In this document: in pieces, positions 49,994 through 59,014 of the stretch
Layout: every line of letters begins with the position of its first letter
How positions within the stretch are numbered: the first letter of the stretch is position 1
Source: DASSBQ01 sp040981125
Lineage (GTDB): Bacteria; Nitrospirota; Nitrospiria; Nitrospirales; Nitrospiraceae
Assembly (NCBI GenBank): GCA_040981125.1
Contig: JANRMQ010000010.1
Span: forward strand, 94,176 to 158,175
Length of the DNA: 64,000 nucleotides
Reading direction: 5' to 3'
Made by a program: the position numbers and the translations under genes
Notes under the pieces: model-generated
Told to the model about the DNA's origin: nothing
Databases searched by the model: none
What the model saw: only the letters and a program-made list of their open reading frames with translations

Positions 49994-51460
49994 CTAGAAC
50001 GCGGCATCCAGTCCGACGAGCATCGTCTGCCCCAAGAGATCCCCTCCGTTCGTGCCCACGCCTTTCGTGCGGTAGGTATTGTATTCGGCATGCAGGGCCA
50101 AATCGGTCCTCGTCGACTGGTGAATAAAATACCGCACCAGAAAGGTATGCGAATCGACATCGTTATAATTCTTGGCGAAGGTCGGATCGCCTTGCCGGTT
50201 GTTCCGAATAAGATCATATCGATAGGCAAAAAACCAGTCCGGAACATTCAAGATCGGCAGGAGGGTGGGATAGTAGTCCAGTTCGATAAACGCTCCGTTC
50301 CAAGACGCGTTCTGGGCGTCGGCGATCGCTTGCGAGGCAAACATATTCTTGCTGTCGTTCCCAAACATCCAGGCTCCGAACAGATTCCATTCTCCATTCA
50401 AGGTCAAGCTCACGTCCACGCCGAGGCGGTTGAACGGTTGTCCATTGCCGGCGATCGCTTGACATGTCGGACACGTGGGATTGACCAATGTCGGAGCCGA
50501 GCCGTATGCGCCGAAGACGCCGATCCGTTGGCCGGTCACGATGCCGTAGCCGCCGAACGATTGGGTCATGTGCCCGAAGAAATTCATGCCCCGTCCTCCG
50601 GTTCCGCAGGGGACATCGGGTGGGCAGCCGCTCAGTACGCCTGAAAACGAATTGGTGGCCAGCGCGGTCAAGGAATAGCGGAAATAGCCGTTCGTGAATG
50701 ACGTTTTTTTAATGCCGGTTAATTCACCGCCGGGCTGATTCTCTCCGATGGCAAAGGTGTTTGGATTCAGATACGAACTGGTCGATGTGCCTCCGATCGT
50801 CGCTGTATATGGAACTCCCGGCATATAATGGTACATGACGAAGGTAGTATTCAGGGTGGGGCTCCGCTTTTCGCTGAACGGGACATCGAGTTCGAATTTG
50901 CCGATCTTCAAGTTGAGCAGGTAATCGCCCGTCGCGCTCTTCACGCCGAGAAATCGCTCCAGCTTCATGATTCGCACGAAGGCACTCTCCAAATCACTGT
51001 CCGAGGCGCCGGTGCCGAACCCGGCGCTGCCCAGTCCCGGCGTAAACACGACCCCGAACGCCAAATTCCGGTGCAGCGTGCCGAAACTGAGAAGATCCAG
51101 CCCCGTGAATCCGAATCCACCGGAACTGATGCCGCTGCCGTCGGTCCGCACGCCGGCCAGCTGGTAACCGACCGTCGTGCGGAGGGAAACCGGCCAGAAG
51201 CCCATGCCGATTCCTTCATACGTCGGCAAATCCGCGTCCGATCCCAATTGGTAGCCGCGGTCTCGAAACAAATTGCCGAAGTCGTTGAGTTTCGGGAAGC
51301 CCGGTACGTGGCAGACATTGCATTTGAAATCGTATTTTCGCGCGAAGGCCGGAATGGCATCGGCCTGTTGCACCCTTCCGCTCAGCTCATAGCTGACCAG
51401 CGCGCAGAGGACGAGAACGGATACGATCGCGGCTTTTGCACGAAATGTGGGGGTCATCAT
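49994..51460 (-). CDS. Outer-membrane monoheme cytochrome c-porin fusion
   Basis: This is a 488-residue protein. A signal peptide (residues 9-24 hydrophobic, likely cut after ADA, about residue 35) is followed by FARKYDFKCNVCH with a single heme c site at Cys47, Cys50 and His51, then FPKLNDFGNLFRDRGYQL. The remaining roughly 400 residues are a run of amphipathic, Gly/Tyr/Phe-rich strands ending in a terminal Phe, as in beta-barrel outer-membrane proteins. A heme domain fused to a porin is the layout of Cyc2-type electron-transfer proteins. Whether it accepts electrons from iron or another extracellular donor is unproven. There is no second CxxCH. GGGAG lies 8 bp before the ATG. Confidence 0.83.
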   Translation of the reverse strand: MMTPTFRAKAAIVSVLVLCALVSYELSGRVQQADAIPAFARKYDFKCNVCHVPGFPKLNDFGNLFRDRGYQLGSDADLPTYEGIGMGFWPVSLRTTVGYQLAGVRTDGSGISSGGFGFTGLDLLSFGTLHRNLAFGVVFTPGLGSAGFGTGASDSDLESAFVRIMKLERFLGVKSATGDYLLNLKIGKFELDVPFSEKRSPTLNTTFVMYHYMPGVPYTATIGGTSTSSYLNPNTFAIGENQPGGELTGIKKTSFTNGYFRYSLTALATNSFSGVLSGCPPDVPCGTGGRGMNFFGHMTQSFGGYGIVTGQRIGVFGAYGSAPTLVNPTCPTCQAIAGNGQPFNRLGVDVSLTLNGEWNLFGAWMFGNDSKNMFASQAIADAQNASWNGAFIELDYYPTLLPILNVPDWFFAYRYDLIRNNRQGDPTFAKNYNDVDSHTFLVRYFIHQSTRTDLALHAEYNTYRTKGVGTNGGDLLGQTMLVGLDAAF

Positions 51461-51532
51461 GATGATCAGTCTCCCAGGTTCTGGTGTGGAAGATCATGGT
51501 CGGATCCGTGCCGGCTCCTTGAAGCGCATCCG

Positions 51533-52396
51533 TCATTCAGATTCAGGTCCACCGTCGTCGCCCGCGATTTTCCATTCGACCTCCACCGGCCGCACGGGGA
51601 ATTCAAAACGGCGCTCGACCAGGCTCTTAGGCGTGATGTCCACCTGATGCCGTGCAATGTGAGGGTCGTCGTAGACCGGACGCGAGGAGGCGAATTTGAC
51701 GATGTTGTATCCCCCGTGCCAGGCGACCAAGGTATAGGTCCCCGGTGGGATGCCGCCGATTTCGTACCGGCCCTGTTCATCCGTGACGGCGAAGTAAGGA
51801 TGATCCAACGCCGCCGCCCATGCGTTCATGTGCACATGGACATCACATTGCAACTTCAGACCGACGCCGCGGGCGCGATTCAGTTTCACAGGGATCTCCC
51901 GATTGGCCGTCGGCATGGCGATATTGAACAGACTGCTGTTCTTGTCGCTGAACAGATGGGGATTATGGAGAACGGGCTCGAAGTTGATCATTGTGATCTC
52001 GGATGTGCGGACGAATGGAAAGACCGGTTCATGGAATTGGCAGAGATGGGCCGCCGGATCGGTCTCGCGTTTTCCCATATGCAGCCGATAGGTTGGCTCC
52101 GGGGCTTTCCCCCGCTCCACCCGTTCCAGGTAGACCAGGACGTGTTGAATTCCATTCGTAGCCGGATCGATACGGAGGACGGGCGAAGGCACTTGTGACC
52201 CACAGGTGTCCAAATCGGCGAAGACTTTCAGCGGCGGAACCTTTGGAGGTGCGCCTTTCCAGACCGCTTGGCCTTTGATCGTGCCTCCGTCGGGGACGTC
52301 GATGACTTCATACTCCGCGAAGACAGGCGATGCTGTGAGGAGAAGTGCGAAAGCAATGAACATGAGGCGATGATTGCCCTGTCGCTGTCCAAACAT
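51533..52396 (-). CDS. Periplasmic CarboxypepD_reg/cupredoxin-like protein
   Basis: This 287-residue protein has a signal peptide (MFIAFALLLTASPVFA). An N-terminal beta domain (GGTIKGQAVWKG, PLKVFADLDTCGS) and a C-terminal segment with LQCDVHVHMNAWAAALDHP then VTDEQGRYEIGGIPPGTYTLVAWH follow. The last is the carboxypeptidase-regulatory-like pattern of plastocyanin-like or methylamine-utilisation-like proteins. The Cys/His/Met cluster could bind copper (inference). It is encoded 72 bp upstream of the cytochrome-porin gene, so it may be its periplasmic redox partner. ATG 52396 with GAGG is used; ATG 52408 is possible. Confidence 0.78.
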   Translation of the reverse strand: MFGQRQGNHRLMFIAFALLLTASPVFAEYEVIDVPDGGTIKGQAVWKGAPPKVPPLKVFADLDTCGSQVPSPVLRIDPATNGIQHVLVYLERVERGKAPEPTYRLHMGKRETDPAAHLCQFHEPVFPFVRTSEITMINFEPVLHNPHLFSDKNSSLFNIAMPTANREIPVKLNRARGVGLKLQCDVHVHMNAWAAALDHPYFAVTDEQGRYEIGGIPPGTYTLVAWHGGYNIVKFASSRPVYDDPHIARHQVDITPKSLVERRFEFPVRPVEVEWKIAGDDGGPESE

Positions 52397-52448
52397 GGAG
52401 GACCTCATCGAAGTAGAAGGTTGGCGCGCCGGCCGCGCGGGAGACAAT

Positions 52449-52492
52449 AAAAAAAGCCCGAACGACCCATCATTGATGGGCGCGTTCGGGCT
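52449..52492 (-). terminator. Intrinsic terminator of the sugar ABC operon
   Basis: The arms AGCCCGAACG (52455-52464) and CGTTCGGGCT (52483-52492) enclose a second stem CCCATCA/TGATGGG, giving a long hairpin. It is followed on the minus strand by seven U (52449-52455). It ends transcription from the sugar-transporter operon, 103 bp past its last stop, just before the CarboxypepD_reg-like gene. Confidence 0.88.
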
Positions 52493-52594
52493 CTGGAGTC
52501 GTCGCTCTCTGGCCGCTATTACCTGTGGGGCCTACGTATCATAGACGGCTTCTTGCGTCAATGGGGTCCCGAAAGAAAGGGGAGGCCCGCGTGC

Positions 52595-53677
52595 TTAATT
52601 CAGGCGTCGGTTCTCATGAAACAGATGCCACTTGTCCTGAGGAACCGAGAGCGACAGCCGGCGGCCGGCCGGAATAGGCGGGCGCTGCGACACACGCACG
52701 ATGATCCGTTCATCCATCACCGAACAATGCAGAATTTGATCCGCCCCCAAATCCTCGCTCACGTCAATGGCGGCCTCGAGCCGAACCGACGGCTCGGCGG
52801 TCGGTTCGATTCGAATGTCTTCCGGCCTGACTCCCAGAATCACGTCGGCGTCTGTATGTCCGGACAGGTCGGTCCGGAGCGGCGGAACCGGAACTTCCAG
52901 GCCGCCTCGACGGAAGATCCATCCGCCGGGTCGCCGGTCCAGCGTGCCCGCCCACAAGTTCATAGGCGGCGTGCCGATAAATCCCGCGACAAAAGGATCC
53001 GCGGGACGGAGGTACGTCTCATGCGGCGGATCGGCCTGCCGGATCCGGCCTCGTTCCATCACGACGATGACGTCGCCCAGCGTCATGGCCTCCACTTGAT
53101 CATGCGTCACGTAGATCATCGTCACGCCCAGCCGCTGTTGCAATTTCTTGAGCTCGATCCTGGTGTTGGTCCGGAGCTGCGCATCGAGGTTCGAGAGCGG
53201 TTCATCAAAGAGAAAGAGCTTCGGCTTTCGCACCATGGCCCGGCCCATGGCGACCCGTTGCCGCTGGCCTCCCGACAAATCTTTGGGCTTGCGATCGAGC
53301 AGCGGACTGATATCCAGCAAGTGCGCCGTCTCTGCGATCCGTTCTTCGATCACGTTGCGCGGGGTTTTGCGCATGGCCAACCCAAACGCCAGATTCTCGC
53401 GGACCGAGAGGTGCGGGTAGAGGGCATAGTGCTGAAAGACCATGGCGATATCGCGGTCTGCGGGCGAGAGCGCATCCACCGAGCGTCCGCCGATCAAGAC
53501 CTCTCCGGCGGTTTGCGGCTCCAGGCCTGCAATGACCCGAAGGAGCGTCGATTTGCCGCAGCCGGATGGGCCCAGCAGAATAGTGAACGCGCCGTCGGCC
53601 ACTTTGAGCGAGATATCGTGGAGCACCGCGTGGCTGTTGAATCGTTTTGAGATCGCGCGCAGTTCAAGATCGGCCAT
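52595..53677 (-). CDS. Sugar ABC importer ATPase (MalK/UgpC-like)
   Basis: This 360-residue protein has Walker A GPSGCGKST (about residues 36-44), Q-loop VFQHYALYPHL, signature LSGGQRQRVAMGRA, Walker B LFLFDEP, H-loop YVTHDQVEAM and a C-terminal OB-like regulatory region (residues 240-360), the standard MalK/MsmX layout. It energises the two permeases encoded directly upstream. As a single dedicated ATPase it closes the operon, 3 bp after the MalG-like gene and just before a strong terminator. Confidence 0.93.
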   Translation of the reverse strand: MADLELRAISKRFNSHAVLHDISLKVADGAFTILLGPSGCGKSTLLRVIAGLEPQTAGEVLIGGRSVDALSPADRDIAMVFQHYALYPHLSVRENLAFGLAMRKTPRNVIEERIAETAHLLDISPLLDRKPKDLSGGQRQRVAMGRAMVRKPKLFLFDEPLSNLDAQLRTNTRIELKKLQQRLGVTMIYVTHDQVEAMTLGDVIVVMERGRIRQADPPHETYLRPADPFVAGFIGTPPMNLWAGTLDRRPGGWIFRRGGLEVPVPPLRTDLSGHTDADVILGVRPEDIRIEPTAEPSVRLEAAIDVSEDLGADQILHCSVMDERIIVRVSQRPPIPAGRRLSLSVPQDKWHLFHENRRLN

Positions 53678-53680
53678 TCA

Positions 53681-54496
53681 TCATCCCTTCACGGCGCCGG
53701 CGGACAGGCCGCTGATGATCCAGCGTTGGAAGAGCAGGACCATCAGCACGAGCGGCAGGGTGGCCAGGACCGACGCGGCGGCCAATTCCCCCCACGGAAT
53801 CGTAAATTCCCCCTGAAACAGCGCAATTCCGAGCGGCAAGGTTTGCTTGCCGGGCTGGGTCAGAATCAGGAGGGCGAAAAAAAACTCATTCCAGGCATAG
53901 ATGAACGTCAAGATGGCGGCCGTGAAGATGCCGGGCGCGGCGAGCGGCAGCATGATCTTGGTCAGCGTCTGCCACGTCGTGCAGCCGTCCACGCGCGCGG
54001 CTTCTTCCAACTCCGCCGGGAGTTCTCGAAAGAACGACGCGAGAATCCAGACGACGATCGGCAAGCTGAACGTGACATAGGGCAGGACCAGGCCCCAATG
54101 GGTATTGAGCCCTTGCACATCCGCGAGCAATCGCCACACCGGTCCCGCGATCGCCATTTGTGGAAACATCGAGACGGTCAACAAGCCTCCCAGGAACCAG
54201 GCTTTGCCCGGTAGTTTCACCCGCGCCAGCACATAAGCGGCGGGAATTCCAATCGCCAAGGCGAGCATCGTGGTGCTTCCCGCGACGATTACGCTGTTGG
54301 CGACATAGGCGAGTAAATGATGGTCGAACAAGGCGACGCGGTAGAAGTGCCATCCGCCGGACGGCCACCAGAGCGGTGGAACCGCTTCCACCTCGGCCTG
54401 CGTCTTGAAGGAGGTGAGCGCAAACCAGAGAAAGGGCGCGAGACTCCCGGCTACCGTCAAGGCAATGCCGCAGGCAAGCAGGAGCCGTTGCGCCAT
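53681..54496 (-). CDS. Sugar ABC importer permease (MalG/UgpE-like)
   Basis: This 271-residue permease has six membrane helices and the EAA loop EEAARVDGCTTWQTLTKIMLPLAAPG, typical of the carbohydrate uptake 1 family. ATG 54496 overlaps the stop of the MalF-like gene (ATGA); the frame is open further upstream but only as a shadow of that gene. It pairs with the MalF-like subunit to form the inner-membrane channel. Confidence 0.92.
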   Translation of the reverse strand: MAQRLLLACGIALTVAGSLAPFLWFALTSFKTQAEVEAVPPLWWPSGGWHFYRVALFDHHLLAYVANSVIVAGSTTMLALAIGIPAAYVLARVKLPGKAWFLGGLLTVSMFPQMAIAGPVWRLLADVQGLNTHWGLVLPYVTFSLPIVVWILASFFRELPAELEEAARVDGCTTWQTLTKIMLPLAAPGIFTAAILTFIYAWNEFFFALLILTQPGKQTLPLGIALFQGEFTIPWGELAAASVLATLPLVLMVLLFQRWIISGLSAGAVKG

Positions 54497-55404
54497 CAGG
54501 CATTCCTCTCCAACAGGCGCGATCCGATCGCCCGGATATACAACAACGACAGAAAGAAAATGGCCAGAAACACGGAGACGGAGACCGCGCTCCCATAGCC
54601 CATGCGGCCCTCGGTGAACATGGCCTTGTATCCGTAGAGCTGCAAGACCTGTGTCGCGTCGCCCGGTCCGCCCTGCGTCATGACGAAGGCCAGATCGAAC
54701 ACTCGGAAGGAATCCATGGTGCGGAACAGCAGCGCCAGGAGCAACGCGGGACGCAGCAGGGGAAGGGTGATATGCCAAAACCGCTGCCACAGTCCGGCTC
54801 CGTCGATGCGGGCCGCCTCGTACAGCTCATCGGGAATTAATTGGAGTCCGGCCAAAATCAGCAACGCGGCGAACGAAGAGGTCTTCCACACGTCGGCCAG
54901 CACCATGATCAGAAAGGCGACGCCGGGGGAGGCGAACCAGGGAACGTACTCGGCGACCCGGTCGCCGAACAAGAGCAAATTGGCCAACCCGTACTGATCA
55001 TTAAAAATATAGCGCCACATCTGCGATGCGACCGCGGTCGGGATCACCCACGGGATCAATGCGGCGGCCCGTACCCATCCGCGGCCGGGAAATTGCGCGT
55101 GGATGACCAGAGCGATACAGAGTCCGAGAATAAGTTCCAGTGTGGTGGAGAGCGCGACGAACCCCGCGGTCACGAGGAAGGCCTGGCGGGCTGTGGGATC
55201 GCGGAGGAGTTCAGCATAATTCTCGAGACCGACAAACGGCTCTCCCAAGGCCGGCATGCTCAGAATAATGCGGTAGAGACTCAGGATGAACGAGGCGATG
55301 ACCGGATACACGGCAAGCGTGAAGGTGAAGACCAGAGCCGGCACCAGCATCCACCAGGCGGCGGCGTGGTCGGCGGACAATGCTCTCAGGGCTGATTTCA
55401 TCAT
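54496..55404 (-). CDS. Sugar ABC importer permease (MalF/UgpA-like)
   Basis: This 302-residue permease has about six to seven helices and the EAA loop YEAARIDGAGLWQRFWHITLPLLRPAL near residues 195-221. The spacing to the MalG-like gene (4-bp overlap) and to the binding-protein gene (28 bp) shows one operon. The substrate is unknown, but the family imports oligosaccharides, trehalose or glycerol-3-phosphate. Confidence 0.92.
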   Translation of the reverse strand: MMKSALRALSADHAAAWWMLVPALVFTFTLAVYPVIASFILSLYRIILSMPALGEPFVGLENYAELLRDPTARQAFLVTAGFVALSTTLELILGLCIALVIHAQFPGRGWVRAAALIPWVIPTAVASQMWRYIFNDQYGLANLLLFGDRVAEYVPWFASPGVAFLIMVLADVWKTSSFAALLILAGLQLIPDELYEAARIDGAGLWQRFWHITLPLLRPALLLALLFRTMDSFRVFDLAFVMTQGGPGDATQVLQLYGYKAMFTEGRMGYGSAVSVSVFLAIFFLSLLYIRAIGSRLLERNA

Positions 55405-55432
55405 GCAATCATCGAACCGTAAAATTTATCCT

Positions 55433-56782
55433 TCAGCGGGCGCTCCGGCCGATCTCCAACAGGCGATCGATTTGGGCATCGGCCCGTTCGGCTTCAGCAC
55501 GCAGGTTCACATCGCGATAGGCGAGAGTACGGCTGAAATAGCGTTGCAGGATGTTCGAGATCGCCGGATACAGCGGGGTGCGCGGCCGCGAGGTCGCGCC
55601 ATGGAACATGGCGAGCTGCGCGCGAAAATGAGGATTTGCCTCCAATACCTGCTCATCCTGCAGCACAGCCGCGCGCGATGGCGCGATTCCGGCGGCAAGG
55701 GCGAAATGCCGTTGGAGCGGGGCGCTGGATATGAACCGGATGAAGTCCCACGCTTCACGCTGGTGCCGGGAAAAGGGGCTGATCGCATACAGCCAGCCGC
55801 CGAGGGCGGTCGTCGGCGGACGATCGGCGGCCATGCGGGGCAACGGCACGACTCCTACCTTGCCGGCGATCTTCGAGCGGCGGGGATCGTTGGCGACTTC
55901 CCAGGTGTAGGGCCAGTTCCGATGGAAGACCGCGTTGCCCTGAATGAAGGGCACCACGGATTCCGGTTCCTGATAAGTCAGAACGGCGCGCGACGCGATG
56001 TGGCCTATGATCTGGTCCCGTACAAATTCTACCGCCGCAAGGGTGGCCGGCGTCGACAGCAATGAATGCCGCAGATCGGGCGTCATGAGATGCCCGCCGT
56101 AGCCGCCGACAAACTCCATCATGCTGCAAACCAGGCCTTCGTACTGTTTGAATTGTCCGGAATAGCCTCGAAGCGCGGGATGCAGCGTCCGTTCGCCGCG
56201 GGTAATGGATTCAGCCTGGGTGATGAGTTCGGCCCAGGTGCGCGGCGGCGCGAATCCGTACTTGGCCAGGAGATCGGCGCGATAGAACAACATGCCGCTG
56301 TCGATGCGGCTCGGAACTCCGTAGACATGTCCGCCGTAGCGTCCGGTCTCCATGGCGGCGGGGAGAAAGTGTTCTTGTTCCTCGGGCGAGAACAGGTCAT
56401 CGAGCGGCAGCGCCCACCCGGCCGACGCGAATTCCGGCACCCAAATAATATCCATGAAAAACAGATCCACCGTCGCATCCCGGTTCTTCAGTTTCTGCGT
56501 CAGGAGATCATGATAGGCCGTGGAGGAATGGGGCGCGAGCTCACGGACAATTGAAATATGCGGATGGCTGTCCGCGAATCGGGCGAACGCCTCATCCCAG
56601 GCGCGGGGGTGATCGGCTTTCCATGAGACGAAGCGAAGCGTGACGGGCTTAAGTGGTTCGCCGGAGGTATCGGCGCGATCGGCGGCGATCGCGCCGGTTA
56701 CGACCGCCAACGCGCAGATCAGCGCCGCCGCAATGGGTGCAGCGCCTGTCCGATGAGAGGGATCTCTAGACCACCATGTCAT
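55433..56782 (-). CDS. Extracellular sugar-binding protein (family 1)
   Basis: This 449-residue protein has a signal peptide (hydrophobic AAPIAAALICALAVVTG, probable cut AIA|AD near residue 35). LRFVSWKADHPRAWDEAFARFA starts the first lobe; VDLFFMDIIWVPEFASAGWALPLDDLF and GVPSRIDSGMLFYRADLL follow, as in MalE/trehalose-binding ThuE-like proteins. It captures the sugar in the periplasm for the MalFGK-type transporter. ATG 56782 gives a normal signal peptide; starts at 56866 or 56875 would add 28-31 residues before it, and none has a good ribosome site. Confidence 0.88.
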   Translation of the reverse strand: MTWWSRDPSHRTGAAPIAAALICALAVVTGAIAADRADTSGEPLKPVTLRFVSWKADHPRAWDEAFARFADSHPHISIVRELAPHSSTAYHDLLTQKLKNRDATVDLFFMDIIWVPEFASAGWALPLDDLFSPEEQEHFLPAAMETGRYGGHVYGVPSRIDSGMLFYRADLLAKYGFAPPRTWAELITQAESITRGERTLHPALRGYSGQFKQYEGLVCSMMEFVGGYGGHLMTPDLRHSLLSTPATLAAVEFVRDQIIGHIASRAVLTYQEPESVVPFIQGNAVFHRNWPYTWEVANDPRRSKIAGKVGVVPLPRMAADRPPTTALGGWLYAISPFSRHQREAWDFIRFISSAPLQRHFALAAGIAPSRAAVLQDEQVLEANPHFRAQLAMFHGATSRPRTPLYPAISNILQRYFSRTLAYRDVNLRAEAERADAQIDRLLEIGRSAR

Positions 56783-57289
56783 GCCACATGAGGGTATACC
56801 AGCCGCACTCCGTATGCAAAATGTCGGCAGGGTATTTCGGTCTGCGGCTCGCTGGGACGGCTCCATCCTTTTCATGAATTGGTCGGTCGATTTTCATTGC
56901 TCATTCATCCGCCCTTCATCTCCCCACGATATCCTGCGATGGTTGCTGCCTGGTTTGCCCTTTGCCGCGTGCGTTGTCCGCGTCTGACACCGCGCTGATC
57001 CAACAATCAGACCGTCGCGAGCGATTCAGGTCTATGAACGCGACGTACAGAAGCCCGTTGTCTTCGTGGCAGGCCACCGTTTCATTCCGTTGTACAGCAC
57101 GGTGTGAGCCGAGCAGTACCGCACAGCTACTCTGTGCGATTCGACAGAAGAGCCCGGCGCAATTGCCGTAACCGATTTATGCGCCTTGGCTTCGCGGCTG
57201 GAGCAGTGCTTGCACGCTCTCGGACGATGGACAAGCCGGCATTCAGTCCCTGACGTCTTACCCGGATACCTTATATGGAGCAAGCAACG
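56783..57289. other. Divergent intergenic region
   Basis: About 500 bp lie between the sugar-importer operon (-) and the 2OG oxygenase gene (+), so both promoters should lie here. I see no clear -35/-10 pair, operator palindrome, tRNA or gene. Short open frames inside have no ribosome sites or motifs. Confidence 0.5.
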
Positions 57290-58000
57290 ATGCGAGTCTC
57301 ACGGTCATCGTTCAATCCTGACACATTCTCATTTCATGAAGACCCGGTGCTGGTCATCGAAAACTTTTGGACGGCGTCGGAGCGGAAACACTTTCGCGAC
57401 GCCATGGACCGGTCGTCGTGGCAGACATTGCGGGACATGCCCACCGTCCATGCGGCGTTCCCCGACTGCGGAAATTGGCGTAAGGGACGCATTGCGTTTC
57501 CCGACGCCGGGCGGTTGCTCGAACGGCTGGCGTATCCCTGCATTGAGAGTTACATGGAGTCGTTCCACGGGATTACGGGCCGCAGCCTCAGCTTCAGCTA
57601 TTACTCCTACGGCTCCGGCGATTGTTTGTTGACGCATGACGACACGGTCCAGGAGGGCCCTCCAATGCGCTCGGATGGCGCCATGGGTCCGCTCCGCCGG
57701 CTGGCGCTGGTGACGTATGTGCATGAGGAATGGGAGGCGGATTGGGGCGGAGAGCTGATCGTGTATTCGGCGGAACCGCGAGCCGGATCGAAGCGGCCCA
57801 AGCTCACCATAACCCATTGCATCGCGCCTGAACCGGGATCGTTGGTGCTCTTCACGGTTCCCCGGTTTCATCGGGTCTGCCGCGTGGATCCGGTGAGCGG
57901 CGCCAACAAGCGGCTGTCGATCGCCGGTTGGTTCTTGACGGACCACGCTCGGTCACATCACGGCCTGCCGCATATGCGAGTCGCCGCCATGCGGTCGTGA
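57290..58000 (+). CDS. 2-oxoglutarate/Fe(II)-dependent oxygenase-like protein
   Basis: This 236-residue protein has the facial triad of the 2OG-Fe(II) family: His116 and Asp118 in LLTHDDTV, His194 in PRFHRVCRV, and Arg208 (ANKRLSIAGWF) for 2-oxoglutarate. GGELIVYS and PGSLVLF complete the jelly-roll core, as in prolyl-hydroxylase-like Ofd1/P4Hc proteins. The substrate, protein or small molecule, is unknown. GGAG lies 9 bp before ATG 57290; ATG 57275 is upstream of that box and has none. It converges with the thiolase gene, 7 bp between stops. Confidence 0.85.
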   Translation: MRVSRSSFNPDTFSFHEDPVLVIENFWTASERKHFRDAMDRSSWQTLRDMPTVHAAFPDCGNWRKGRIAFPDAGRLLERLAYPCIESYMESFHGITGRSLSFSYYSYGSGDCLLTHDDTVQEGPPMRSDGAMGPLRRLALVTYVHEEWEADWGGELIVYSAEPRAGSKRPKLTITHCIAPEPGSLVLFTVPRFHRVCRVDPVSGANKRLSIAGWFLTDHARSHHGLPHMRVAAMRS

Positions 58001-58007
58001 TGTCGGA

Positions 58008-58979
58008 TCAAGCCGATGTCGGGTGAGTCCGGCGCGAGGATTTGGCTTTCGCCATCATCTTGCAGTACGAGCAGATATCGCTGCTGGTGGGCTGTCCGCA
58101 CGATTGACAGGGATGTAACGTGCGCCGGTCCTTCGCTTCCATAGAAGCGGCCGTCTGCTGCCCTTCGGGTCCTCCATGGGCCTCCTTCTCCAAGAACCCG
58201 CAATAGAACCGCTGTTTGGTGCCCGGCGATTCGGTTTCAAGCCGGTTCAAGACTTCCTTGTACAACAGCATCTTGGAGCCTTTCGCCATCGGACATTCCT
58301 CGACGATGTAGTCGATCTTGTTGAGCACGGCGTAGGCGGCGATCTCCCGTTCCGACAATCGATACAAGGGTTTGACCTTCTTCGCAAACCCTTCTACCGA
58401 GGCGGGCAACGTCGGGCCTTGCTTGTCGAGATATTCCTGTTGCCAATGGAGCACATTGCCCAGCAGGCGGGCCGCTTCATCATCGAGATTATGCCCGGTG
58501 GCCATTACGTCGTAATCCTGCTCCACGGCCGCGCGATTGAACTGGTAGCGTTTGATGGTCCCGCACGTAGAGCAGGTGGGGCGATGCAGAATGTTGGCGA
58601 GTTCCCTGATGCCCGCTCCTTCCTGCTGTTCGACGGCATGGAGGAGCAGCTTCGCGCCCTGCGCCGCCGCCACGGTCTCGGCATATCGCTGCACCTTTTG
58701 ATGAGACAGTTCGGAATAGCCGCCGATGCCGAGGTTGACGTAGAGGGCGTCCGCCCGGTACCCGAGTTGGAGCAGGATATGCCAGAGAGCCAGGCTGTCT
58801 TTCCCGCCCGACACCGCCACCAGGATACGATCATCCTTCGAAAACATCCGCTGTGATTTGATCGCGCGCGCGACCTGTTCATGCACGAAGCCGGTAAAGC
58901 AGTGTTTGCAAAAGGCCGCGTTGTGCCGGGGCAGGCCGATGACCGCTTTCACGCCGGAAGGACACCTGGTGCAATTCAT
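58008..58979 (-). CDS. tRNA 2-thiolation protein (TtuA/TtcA-like)
   Basis: This 323-residue enzyme has PP-loop SGGKDS (57-62), an N-terminal Zn ribbon (C3, C6, C24, C27), cluster cysteines C136, C139 and C229 in the positions expected for the TtuA/TtcA [4Fe-4S] site, and a second Cys-rich tail (CQSC...CSYC). The C-terminal Zn finger favours TtuA/Ncs6 over TtcA. It adenylates a tRNA uridine (in TtuA, position 54) and inserts sulfur. A sulfur-carrier-like gene lies 35 bp upstream in the same direction, strengthening the TtuA reading. Confidence 0.87.
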   Translation of the reverse strand: MNCTRCPSGVKAVIGLPRHNAAFCKHCFTGFVHEQVARAIKSQRMFSKDDRILVAVSGGKDSLALWHILLQLGYRADALYVNLGIGGYSELSHQKVQRYAETVAAAQGAKLLLHAVEQQEGAGIRELANILHRPTCSTCGTIKRYQFNRAAVEQDYDVMATGHNLDDEAARLLGNVLHWQQEYLDKQGPTLPASVEGFAKKVKPLYRLSEREIAAYAVLNKIDYIVEECPMAKGSKMLLYKEVLNRLETESPGTKQRFYCGFLEKEAHGGPEGQQTAASMEAKDRRTLHPCQSCGQPTSSDICSYCKMMAKAKSSRRTHPTSA

Positions 58980-59014
58980 AGCTTAGAAGTGTGGAGTTAA
59001 GAGTTAGGAGATCT

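Noticed and set aside
50828..52198. 456-codon open frame on the + strand opposite the cytochrome-porin and CarboxypepD_reg-like genes
   Set aside because: It spans two real genes and their gap; the composition is Arg/His/Gln-rich as expected of a shadow frame; no motif.
52553..53650. 365-codon open frame opposite the MalK-like gene
   Set aside because: It is an antisense shadow; the opposite strand has all ABC ATPase motifs.
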